64,000 nt of DNA from Natronoglycomyces albus (GTDB taxonomy: Bacteria > Actinomycetota > Actinomycetes > Mycobacteriales > Micromonosporaceae), in NCBI RefSeq assembly GCF_016925535.1, contig NZ_CP070496.1, positions 3,820,257 to 3,884,256 of the forward strand, written 5' to 3'. Below, piece by piece: positions 17,143 through 24,905 of the stretch. The position numbers and the translations under genes were made by a program. The notes beneath the pieces were generated by a model. It made no database searches. It was not told the DNA's origin and was given only the letters and a program-made list of their open reading frames with translations. How positions within the stretch are numbered: the first letter of the stretch is position 1; each line of letters starts with the position of its first letter.

Positions 17143-17588
17143 GTGTCGCTCCGCTCGCCCTCGAATTCACTCATGGGTTCGCTTTGCGCCTCGTCGGTTC
17201 CGGTGTCGTTGAGGTCGTCGGGGCCTTCGTCGCGTTCGGCTCGCTTCATGATGCGGCGGTCTTCGACGTCGTCTTGGACGTCGTCGTGGCCCAGCAGTTG
17301 CCAGCTGCGGTAGGCCAGCGCTAGGAGGAAGGCGGTCAGACCCAGGGTGATGACGATGGCGGTGAGGATCATCGCCTGTGGTAGTGGGTCGCTCATCTCC
17401 TCGGCGGGGAACCAGCCGACTAGGGGGGCACTCCCGGAGGTGCCTCCGACCAGGATCAATAGATTGCCGCCGTTGCCCACCAGGATGATGCCCATGATGA
17501 CGCGGGTGAGGCTGCGTTCGAGCATGAGCGAGACCCCAGCGGCGAAGAGAACTCCGATGGTGACGATGTAGACCAGATTCACGGCCAT
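17139..17588 (-). CDS. mrpC: Mrp Na+/H+ antiporter subunit C
   Basis: A 149-residue NuoK-like subunit with three helices (LVYIVTIGVLFAAGVSLML, VIMGIILVGNGGNLLILVGG, QAMILTAIVITLGLTAFLLALAYR). The GNGGNLLIL and DPLPQAMILTAIVI blocks are characteristic. The last 40 residues form a charged, acidic cytoplasmic tail (DDVQDDVEDRRIMKRAERDEG), longer than in Bacillus MrpC. It starts six bases after the mrpA stop. Confidence 0.94.
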   Translation of the reverse strand: MAVNLVYIVTIGVLFAAGVSLMLERSLTRVIMGIILVGNGGNLLILVGGTSGSAPLVGWFPAEEMSDPLPQAMILTAIVITLGLTAFLLALAYRSWQLLGHDDVQDDVEDRRIMKRAERDEGPDDLNDTGTDEAQSEPMSEFEGERSDT

Positions 17589-17593
17589 GGGCG

Positions 17594-20485
17594 TTATCGC
17601 CTCCTCGAGGTCGAGTTGGGTTCGCTCTCGGAGGCGTCAGTGCCCTCGGGGGCGACTTCGGTTGTCTCCTCGGTGTCGTCTCCGTCGTCGGGTTCGCTCT
17701 CGGAGCTTTCCTGTTGGCGGTCGATTTCAGCCCCGAGGGAGCGCAGGATGTCGAGGATGAGGCCGATGACGATGAGGTAGACCCCGATGTCGACCACCGC
17801 CGAGCTGGCGGCGTGAATGTTGCCCAGGATCGGTATGTCGAGGTCGATGACGGCGCTTTCGAAGATCTCGCGGCCGAAGAACAGTGAAGTCGCGCCGGCT
17901 CCTAGGGCGATGAAGAGCCCGATTCCCAGCACGCGCCCGGCGTCGACCGGTGCGGCGGCGTTGAGTTCGTGTCGACCACCGGCCAGGTATCGCACCACGA
18001 GTGCCAGCCCGGCGACGAGGCCGCCGGCGAATCCTCCGCCGGGGGTGTTGTGGCCGGCGAAGAGTAGGTAGATCGAGAACAGGATGATGGCGTGGAACAG
18101 AATCCGGGTGACCACCTGCAAGATGATGGCCTGTCGCGCGGCTTCTGGGCTGGCTCCGGCCAGCCAGGGCGAACGGTAGGTGGCGGTGGGGCGCGCTGCT
18201 CCGCGTCGGCGTAGCGCCCGGGAGTGGCCGAAGATCAAGCTGGCGACACCGGTCGCGGCCACCACTAGTACCGCGACTTCGCCCATGGTGTCCCATACGC
18301 GAATGTCCACTAGCGTCACGTTGACGACGTTGGCTCCGCCGCCGACGTAGTAGGCGAGGTCGGGGAATTCCGTGGAGACTGGTATCGCTTCGCGCCCTCC
18401 CACGGCTACGAAGGCCATGAGGGAGGCGACGATGCCAGCGGCGATGCCGATGCCGATGCGCGCCCAGCGCACCATTTTCACTGGACGTTCCGAGAAGTTG
18501 GCGGGCATCCGGCGCAACACCAGCACGAACAGGACGACCGTGGCGGTTTCGACCAGGAACTGGGTGAGGGCTAGGTCGGGTGCGCCGTGCAGGACGAAGA
18601 TTCCGGCCACGGCGTAACCGGCCACGCCCACGAGGATGACGGCGGTCAGTCGCCGTTGGGTGCCAGCGGCGAATATCGACACCACGATGATGACCAGCGC
18701 GGCGGCGACCTGAATCGGTGAGGTGAACAGTTCCACCTGTTGGGGCCAGGAGCGGGTGAACACGAGCGCGGCACCGGAGGTGACGATCATGACTAGCAAG
18801 ATCAGGCCCAGGTAGAACGGGAGCGAACCACGTTGGGTCGCACCGGTCATCTCCACGGCCGCGCGGTCGATCCAGCTCATGGCCGTGCGATAGCCGTCAC
18901 TGCCGTCGCGAGGGAATTTCAGCAGGCTCATGCGCTCCCAGCGTTGGCTGAGGGCGAAGACTCCGGCTCCGGCCGCGAAGGCGACCAGCGACAGCAGCAA
19001 GGGCAGGTTGTATCCGTGCCATAGGGCCAAGTGCAGGCTGACCGGTTCGGCGAATGTCTGCGCGTAGGGAAGGATCGCGCGGTCGATGGCCGGGGCGGCC
19101 ATCCCCGAGACCAAGCCCAAGGCAGCCAACAGCACGGGGGCCAGCATGAATATGAAACCGGCCTGGCGCACCTGGATTGTCTCCACGCCGGGTTTGGGCG
19201 CGAACGCTCCCCACAGGAAGCGCAGCCCATAGGCCACGGTGAGGGCCGATCCCCCGACGAGAGCGGCTACCACTAGCTGGTTCACGCCTGATCCCGCGTC
19301 AATGAACGCCGATAGCGCCGCTTCTTTGGCGATGAAGCCGAACAGCGGCGGGAAGCCCACCATCGAGGCCACCGCCAATACGGCGGTGAACAGCAAGAAC
19401 GGGCGCTGGCGTCCCAGGCCCGACAGCTGCCAGATATCGCGGGTGCCGCAGGTGCGGTCGATGACGCCCACGATGAGGAACAGGGCGGCTTTGAACATCG
19501 CGTGCGACAGCAGCAGGGCCACTCCGGCCACGGCCGTGTTCGCGCCGCCCGCGCCCAGCACGATGGTGATCAAACCCAGTTGGCTGACCGTGCCGTAGGC
19601 GGCCAGGAGTTTGAGGTCGCGTTGTCGCAGGGCGGCCCAGGCCCCAAAGAACATGGTGATCGCCCCGCCGGTGAGCACGATTGGTTGCCACAGTGCGTTG
19701 GCGGCGTAGACGGGGGCGAGCATGCCGATGAGGAAGACTCCGGCTTTGACCATCGCGGCGGCGTGCAGGTAGGCGCTGACCGGGGTGGGGGCGGCCATCG
19801 CGGCCGGAAGCCAGAAGCTGAAGGGGAAGATCGCTGACTTTGACAGGGCTCCCAGCAGGATCAGCACCAGGGCTACCGACAGGTAGGTGCCTTCGGGCAC
19901 GCTCGCGACGACTTCGGAGAGGCGATAGGAACCGGCGTGTTGGCCCAGCATGATGAAGCCGACCAGCATGGCCAGGCCACCGAGGGTGGTGACCAGGAGC
20001 GCTTGCATGGCGGCTCGGCGGGCGGCGCGACGTTCGGGGTCCATCCCGATGAGCAGGTAGGAGAAGACCGTGGTCAGCTCCCAGAAAATGTAGAGCATGA
20101 GCAGGTCATCGGAGATGACCAGACCGAACATGGCCCCGGCGAAGGCGATGAACGACCAGGTGAAGCGCGACAGGCTTGGGGAGTCGGCTTGAAAATAGCG
20201 GGCCGAGTAGATGAGGACGAGAGTGCCGATGCCGCTGACGATGAGGACCATGAACCACCCAAAGGTGCCCATGTGGAAGGCCAGTTCCAGGTCTAGCTGG
20301 GGAACCCAGGGGTATATCTCGATCACCGCGCCGCCGTCGTAGACGGCGCGGGCGTGGCTGAGCGCCCAAGCGAACGTCGCGGCGGGGACGAGGGCGATCG
20401 CGTAGAGAGCTCGGGGGCCCCACCAGCGGACCAGGGCAGGGGCGACAACGGCCGCGGCCGCGTAACTCGCCAACAAACCCAGCAC
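17594..20485 (-). CDS. mrpA: Fused Mrp Na+/H+ antiporter subunits A and B
   Basis: The largest subunit, 963 residues from the start chosen. The N-terminal two thirds is the NuoL-like channel (DLLMLYIFWELTTVFSYLLIG, PFSFWLPAAMAAPTPVSAYLHAAAMVKAGVFLI). It continues through the NuoJ-like part, and the last 150 residues are a complete MrpB/MnhB domain (RILFHAIILFSIYLLFAGHNTPGGGFAGGL), so there is no separate mrpB. A charged tail ends it. The frame is open from 20734, but GGAGG five bases before the GTG at 20485, and the hydrophobic first helix beginning right there (MLGLLASYAAAAVV-like), mark that start. The complex exports Na+ in exchange for H+ and supports pH and salt homeostasis. Confidence 0.95.
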   Translation of the reverse strand: MLGLLASYAAAAVVAPALVRWWGPRALYAIALVPAATFAWALSHARAVYDGGAVIEIYPWVPQLDLELAFHMGTFGWFMVLIVSGIGTLVLIYSARYFQADSPSLSRFTWSFIAFAGAMFGLVISDDLLMLYIFWELTTVFSYLLIGMDPERRAARRAAMQALLVTTLGGLAMLVGFIMLGQHAGSYRLSEVVASVPEGTYLSVALVLILLGALSKSAIFPFSFWLPAAMAAPTPVSAYLHAAAMVKAGVFLIGMLAPVYAANALWQPIVLTGGAITMFFGAWAALRQRDLKLLAAYGTVSQLGLITIVLGAGGANTAVAGVALLLSHAMFKAALFLIVGVIDRTCGTRDIWQLSGLGRQRPFLLFTAVLAVASMVGFPPLFGFIAKEAALSAFIDAGSGVNQLVVAALVGGSALTVAYGLRFLWGAFAPKPGVETIQVRQAGFIFMLAPVLLAALGLVSGMAAPAIDRAILPYAQTFAEPVSLHLALWHGYNLPLLLSLVAFAAGAGVFALSQRWERMSLLKFPRDGSDGYRTAMSWIDRAAVEMTGATQRGSLPFYLGLILLVMIVTSGAALVFTRSWPQQVELFTSPIQVAAALVIIVVSIFAAGTQRRLTAVILVGVAGYAVAGIFVLHGAPDLALTQFLVETATVVLFVLVLRRMPANFSERPVKMVRWARIGIGIAAGIVASLMAFVAVGGREAIPVSTEFPDLAYYVGGGANVVNVTLVDIRVWDTMGEVAVLVVAATGVASLIFGHSRALRRRGAARPTATYRSPWLAGASPEAARQAIILQVVTRILFHAIILFSIYLLFAGHNTPGGGFAGGLVAGLALVVRYLAGGRHELNAAAPVDAGRVLGIGLFIALGAGATSLFFGREIFESAVIDLDIPILGNIHAASSAVVDIGVYLIVIGLILDILRSLGAEIDRQQESSESEPDDGDDTEETTEVAPEGTDASESEPNSTSRRR

Positions 20486-21021
20486 CCGCACCTCCAGCCG
20501 ACCCGCCCGACAGGCGGTTAGCCTACCGTGAAAATCCCTGGCTAGGGCAGTGACCCTCGCTACGGTGAGCTTCACGTCACGCAGCGCAGCCAGGGGGATC
20601 GCACCCTGGCCCCACAGCAGTGATTCGCCTGTCAACAGCGCAAATACCGCCTTGGCGGCCGGTTTCCCCTCCGAGGCCAGGCCGATGGGCCCCACCCGCA
20701 TACAGGGTGGGGGTACGGATGACCAGATGGGCACATGGCCACAGGTAGAAGCATCTCAATTGCCCCTGCCCGGGGCTCAATGGCGCAATCCCAGGCCCCA
20801 AATGCGACCGCCAAGCCATGAGCTGCGCCACAATCCCACAGAGTGAGAAGTGTTTTATAGGCCTTTATCCAGGTTAAAAAGTAGTGCGCAACACCAAGGT
20901 CCCAGCCCGGAATAAAACTTTGTCGACTTAGGTTGTACCGTAGGAGCCACGGAGAGATTGCAAAAGTGACCGGGGCGCCTCACGGCGGCCCCGATGATTC
21001 TGTGCGAGGGGGTCGAGCCAT
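20486..21021. other. Divergent intergenic region of the Mrp operon and the DUF3073 gene
   Basis: About 535 bases. It contains a perfect hairpin, CCCCACCC (20690-20697) with GGGTGGGG (20705-20712), in what would be the Mrp leader, and a GC hairpin around 20972-20991 close to the DUF3073 start. An AT-rich stretch (about 20848-20945) is the likely promoter zone. No coding frame is convincing. Confidence 0.5.
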
Positions 21022-21330
21022 ATGGGGCGCGGCCGAGCTAAGGCCAAACAGATGAAGGTTGCCCGGCGGCTGAAATACCACTCGCCGAATACCGACCTGC
21101 GCGCACTAGAGCGCGAACTAGCAGGCGGTAAAGAGGCTGAGAACCATGCCATCGAGGCTGAGGAAGCAGTCGACGAAGAGCCAGACGAAGGCTACTCCGA
21201 CCCTTATGCGGACTACGCCAGCGACGATGACGACGGACTTCGCGAAGAGGATTGGCTCCCTCCGAGGAACAAGTCTGACTTACGGTGGATGAAGCGGTGG
21301 GACGGCAACCCATCGCTTCCTCCCACCTAA
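21022..21330 (+). CDS. DUF3073 family protein
   Basis: A 102-residue protein of an actinobacteria-specific family recognised by its opening, MGRGRAKAKQMKVARRLKYHS followed by PNTDLRALERELAGG. The N-terminal third is very basic, the middle very acidic (EAEEAVDEEPDEGYSDPYAD), and it ends WMKRWDGNPSLPPT. It converges with purM; the gene is commonly next to purF-purM in actinobacteria, which fits. Function unknown. The charge separation suggests nucleic-acid or ribosome association, but that is inference. Confidence 0.9.
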   Translation: MGRGRAKAKQMKVARRLKYHSPNTDLRALERELAGGKEAENHAIEAEEAVDEEPDEGYSDPYADYASDDDDGLREEDWLPPRNKSDLRWMKRWDGNPSLPPT

Positions 21331-21398
21331 TTAGGACTCTCACCCACTTCGCACCCAAGGCAGCCTATCGATCCCTCGCCGCTGCCATCATGACCAAA

Positions 21399-21435
21399 AA
21401 TCCCGCTGAGGCGCCCTTGCGCAGTCGGCGGGATT
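21399..21435. terminator. Terminator between DUF3073 and purM
   Basis: AATCCCGC (21399-21406) pairs with GCGGGATT (21428-21435). A second hairpin, TCTGCCCGG with CCGGGCAGA (about 21512-21554), lies nearer purM. The two convergent genes probably each use one. Confidence 0.6.
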
Positions 21436-21589
21436 AAGCATGCCCGGCCCCGCCCTGGCGTCACGACGCAACCCCACCACGCCACATCCGCCCAGCCAGA
21501 CGCAAACAGCGCTCTGCCCGGCGACCAACATCTCACCGCAGTCCCCGGGCAGAACACGCCACGACATATAAGGCCCCAGAAGAGCCCAG

Positions 21590-22678
21590 TTAAGCCTTCT
21601 TGTACTCCCCGACCATCTTCACGCCACTGCCACCCTCAGTAACCTCACCGGCCACCCAGCTATTGACATGACGTGTGGTCAGCACGGCGAGAGCGCGGTC
21701 GACCTGGTCGGGCGGGACAATCGCCATCATCCCCACGCCCATGTTGAACGTGCGCTCCATCTCCACGTCCTCAATCGCGCCAACTTTCTGCACCACATCG
21801 AAAACCGGCTGCGGAGACCACGTCGAACGATCCACCTCCACTTGCAGGTGATCGGGAAGCGAACGCACCAAGTTCCCCGGAATACCGCCCCCGGTGATGT
21901 GCGAAAAGGCGTGCACCTCGCACTCCTTGATGACCTCAAGACAGTCCTTGGCGTAAATGTGCGTCGGAGTCAACAGCTCCTCGCCCAACGTGCGCTGACG
22001 GCCGAACTCGGCGACCTCTGACTTCAAATTCATGCCGCCATGGTTAAGCAGCGCCTGCCGCACCAGCGAAAAACCATTCGAATGCAGACCCGAAGAAGCC
22101 ATCGCGATAACGACATCCCCCGCCTGGACCCGGTCGGGACCCAACAGGTCATCCGTCTCCACGATGCCGATGCCCGTCGCCGAGACGTCATACTCGTCGG
22201 CTCCCAACACGCCCGGGTGCTCGGCGATCTCGCCGCCGACCAACGCGCAACCGGCATAGCGGCAGCCATCGGCGATCCCCGCCCCGATATCGGCGATCCG
22301 CTCCGGCACCACCTGGCCGCAGGCGATGTAGTCAAGCAAGAACAGCGGCTCCGCGCCACAGACGACCAAGTCGTCCACCACCATCGCCACCAAGTCGATG
22401 CCGACAGTGTCGTGAATGTCCAGACGCTGCGCGATGACCAGTTTCGTCCCCACACCATCGGTGGAGGAGGCCAAAAGCGGCTTACGGTACTTCTCGACAT
22501 CCAAGCTAAACAGCCCGGCAAATCCCCCAATACCCCCCACGACCTCAGGCCGGGTGGTCTTACGAATACTCGGCTTCAGCGCCTCAACCGCACGATCCCC
22601 GGCGTCAATGTCGACGCCAGCGGAGGCATAGGAGACCTTCTTCTGTTTGTCCTCTGTCTTGCTGCTGCTGCTGCTCAC
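21590..22678 (-). CDS. purM: Phosphoribosylformylglycinamidine cyclo-ligase (AIR synthetase)
   Basis: PurM, 362 residues, closes FGAM to aminoimidazole ribotide using ATP (fifth step of purine synthesis). Family blocks are YASAGVDIDAGDRAVEALKP, the ATP-binding LASSTDGVGTKL, DLVAMVVDDLVVCGAEPLFLLDY, GGEIAEHPGVL, ASSGLHSNGFSLVR and SHITGGGIPGNLVR. The N-terminus begins with GTG and a run of serines encoded by AGC repeats, which is unusual and may be unstructured. GGAAGGGG precedes the start. It lies 200 bases downstream of purF on the same strand. Confidence 0.97.
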   Translation of the reverse strand: MSSSSSKTEDKQKKVSYASAGVDIDAGDRAVEALKPSIRKTTRPEVVGGIGGFAGLFSLDVEKYRKPLLASSTDGVGTKLVIAQRLDIHDTVGIDLVAMVVDDLVVCGAEPLFLLDYIACGQVVPERIADIGAGIADGCRYAGCALVGGEIAEHPGVLGADEYDVSATGIGIVETDDLLGPDRVQAGDVVIAMASSGLHSNGFSLVRQALLNHGGMNLKSEVAEFGRQRTLGEELLTPTHIYAKDCLEVIKECEVHAFSHITGGGIPGNLVRSLPDHLQVEVDRSTWSPQPVFDVVQKVGAIEDVEMERTFNMGVGMMAIVPPDQVDRALAVLTTRHVNSWVAGEVTEGGSGVKMVGEYKKA

Positions 22679-22878
22679 GCCTAAGCGCCCCTTCCTGCGT
22701 AATCGCGGCTATAACTTCCAACTGGGCCCCATATGGCAATGCTGAGAGACCCGCGCCATTGCCGCGCTGGCGGTGGTGAAACGAACGAAAGCGGCCAACA
22801 ACGCATCGGGTGGGATCGACGCGCGGCCACCATCGCCTCCAGACCAGGCCAGGCGCATGCCCGCCGAGTCTGTCTCAC

Positions 22879-24450
22879 CTACGCCTCACTTCGTTGACGT
22901 TGTGATCGATTGGTGCTTGATTCTTCTCCGGACTCGCCGCCGGATTCCAGGAGGTTCTTTCCCAGTAGCGAGGAAGCCGGAAGTTCTAGGGGGTAGTCGC
23001 CGTCGAAACAGGCGCGACACAGCCTTGAGGCGGGCTGTTCGGTCGCCGCGGTCAGCCCTTCCATCGAGACATAGCCGAGGCTGTCCGCGCCGATGTTCTT
23101 GCGAATCCCATCGACGTCCAGATTGCCAGCGATGAGTTCGGCCCGACTGGCGAAGTCGATGCCGAAGAAACACGGCCATTGGATCGGCGGGGCCGAAATC
23201 CTCACATGCACCTCGACGGCTCCGGCCTCACGCAGCATTCGCACGATCTGACGCTGAGTGTTGCCGCGCACGATCGTGTCATCGACCACGACAATGCGTT
23301 TACCACGGATTTGATCGTGCAACGGATTGAGTTTGAGGCGAATGCCCAGCTGACGCAGCGACTGCGACGGCTGAATAAACGTGCGCCCCACATAGGAGTT
23401 CTTGGTGAAGCCCAGCCCATAGGGGATGCCGGACTCCTCGGCGAAACCAATCGCGGCCGGGATGCCCGACTCGGGAACCCCAATCACCAAATCGGCTTCC
23501 ACCACCTGCTCGCGTGCTAGGCGGCGTCCCACCTCAACCCGGGTGGCATACACGTTGCGACCCGCCAGAACAGAGTCAGGGCGGGCCAGGTAGATGTACT
23601 CGAAGATGCAGTTTTTAGGCCGAGCTGGGGCGAAGCGCTCAGAGCGCATCCCATGCTCGTCGATGGAAAGCAGCTCACCAGGTTCGATCTCCCGGACGAT
23701 GGTCGCGCCGATAGTGTCCAACGCGGCCGTCTCGCTGGCCACAGCCCAGCCGTTGCTGAGGCGACCCAGCACCAGCGGCCGGAACCCCTCCGGATCACGC
23801 GCCGCATACAGCGTGTTGTCGTCCATGAAGACCAAGCTGAATGCTCCCCGCAACTGCGGAAGCACCTTCTGGGCCGAGGCGGTGATGGACTCATCGGGGC
23901 GGGCGGTCAACAGCGCCGTCATGAGCGCGGTGTCCGAGGTCGACGCGCCAATGTCAAGGTTGAGGTTCGCGGCTTCCTTCGCCAGGTCGGCGGTGTTGAT
24001 CAGGTTGCCATTGTGAGCCAGAGCCAAGGAGGTGCCCGCCGAGGTGGTGCCAAGAGTCGGCTGAGCGTTGTCCCAGGTATTGGCCCCGGTGGTGGAGTAT
24101 CGCGTGTGACCGATGGCGACGTGCCCGGTCAAGGGGGCAAGAGTGGTTTCGTCGAAAACTTGGGCGACGAGCCCAGTGTCCTTGTAGACGACCGTCCGAG
24201 CGGCGTCGGAGACGGCGATTCCGGCGGCTTCTTGTCCCCGATGTTGCAGGGCGTAGAGGCCGAAATAGGTTAGTTTGGCGACTTCTTCGCCGGGAGCCCA
24301 AATTCCCACCACACCGCACTCATCGCGCGGTCCGGCGTCATTCGAGTCAAGCTCCAACGAAAGCTGCCCATCACCTCGGGGCACAACTACTCCTTGTGGT
24401 TTCAATTGAGGCTGCGCCGAGGAGGCGCACACGGTCGTCATTGTCCGCAT
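22879..24450 (-). CDS. purF: Amidophosphoribosyltransferase
   Basis: PurF, 523 residues, makes 5-phosphoribosylamine from PRPP and glutamine, the committed step of purine synthesis. The Ntn-type glutaminase begins at Cys45 (DECGVVGIW) after a propeptide that is normally removed. The glutaminase domain shows ALQHRGQEAAGIAVSD and IGHTRYSTTGANTWDNAQP. The PRPP-binding loop is IVVVDDTIVRGNTQRQIV. The C-terminus carries the cysteine SRLCRACFDGDYP expected for the Fe-S type of enzyme, followed by a polar tail. The in-frame ATG at codon 4 is an alternative start. Purine feedback regulation is a family property. Confidence 0.97.
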   Translation of the reverse strand: MRTMTTVCASSAQPQLKPQGVVVPRGDGQLSLELDSNDAGPRDECGVVGIWAPGEEVAKLTYFGLYALQHRGQEAAGIAVSDAARTVVYKDTGLVAQVFDETTLAPLTGHVAIGHTRYSTTGANTWDNAQPTLGTTSAGTSLALAHNGNLINTADLAKEAANLNLDIGASTSDTALMTALLTARPDESITASAQKVLPQLRGAFSLVFMDDNTLYAARDPEGFRPLVLGRLSNGWAVASETAALDTIGATIVREIEPGELLSIDEHGMRSERFAPARPKNCIFEYIYLARPDSVLAGRNVYATRVEVGRRLAREQVVEADLVIGVPESGIPAAIGFAEESGIPYGLGFTKNSYVGRTFIQPSQSLRQLGIRLKLNPLHDQIRGKRIVVVDDTIVRGNTQRQIVRMLREAGAVEVHVRISAPPIQWPCFFGIDFASRAELIAGNLDVDGIRKNIGADSLGYVSMEGLTAATEQPASRLCRACFDGDYPLELPASSLLGKNLLESGGESGEESSTNRSQRQRSEA

Positions 24451-24905
24451 TAGTGCTCAGGCCGACTGTGTGACGACCGCGGTCGTCACGATCGAAGCCA
24501 CAACGCGGGCGAAGCAACGGCGAGGCACCACGGGCTGTCGCCGGTGAGGCCGCGCGAGAGCGAACGCGTCTCGATGCGTCTTGCGGTGAGCGTCCCCGGG
24601 CCCGAAGCGCTCGGGAACCATTTTGTCGGAAGCGGTGAAAGCGCTCCCACCCATGAGCGTGCCACAGACCCCATCTGGGATTCCATCGAGAGGGCCGCTC
24701 ATGTGAACAAGGACCACGTTCAGCGCAAGCGGTCTCGCTAAGGAGAATCGCGCATTCTGGAAACGACGGATCGGCCACACGAAAAAGCCGAAAGGCAACC
24801 GGCGTGCCCGCAGTAGATCGCATCAGCGAAAGCGGTAGTCCATCCCGACACCTGCCGTATCTGTCGCGCTTGAGCACAGTGCCAGTTTACTGGACCGCAC
24901 TGCTT
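24451..24905. other. Intergenic region upstream of purF
   Basis: About 455 bases between the Tyr/Gly-rich membrane protein gene and purF. It should carry the purF promoter. I see no clear hairpin, repeat copy or known riboswitch, and the frames that cross it look like chance. Confidence 0.4.
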
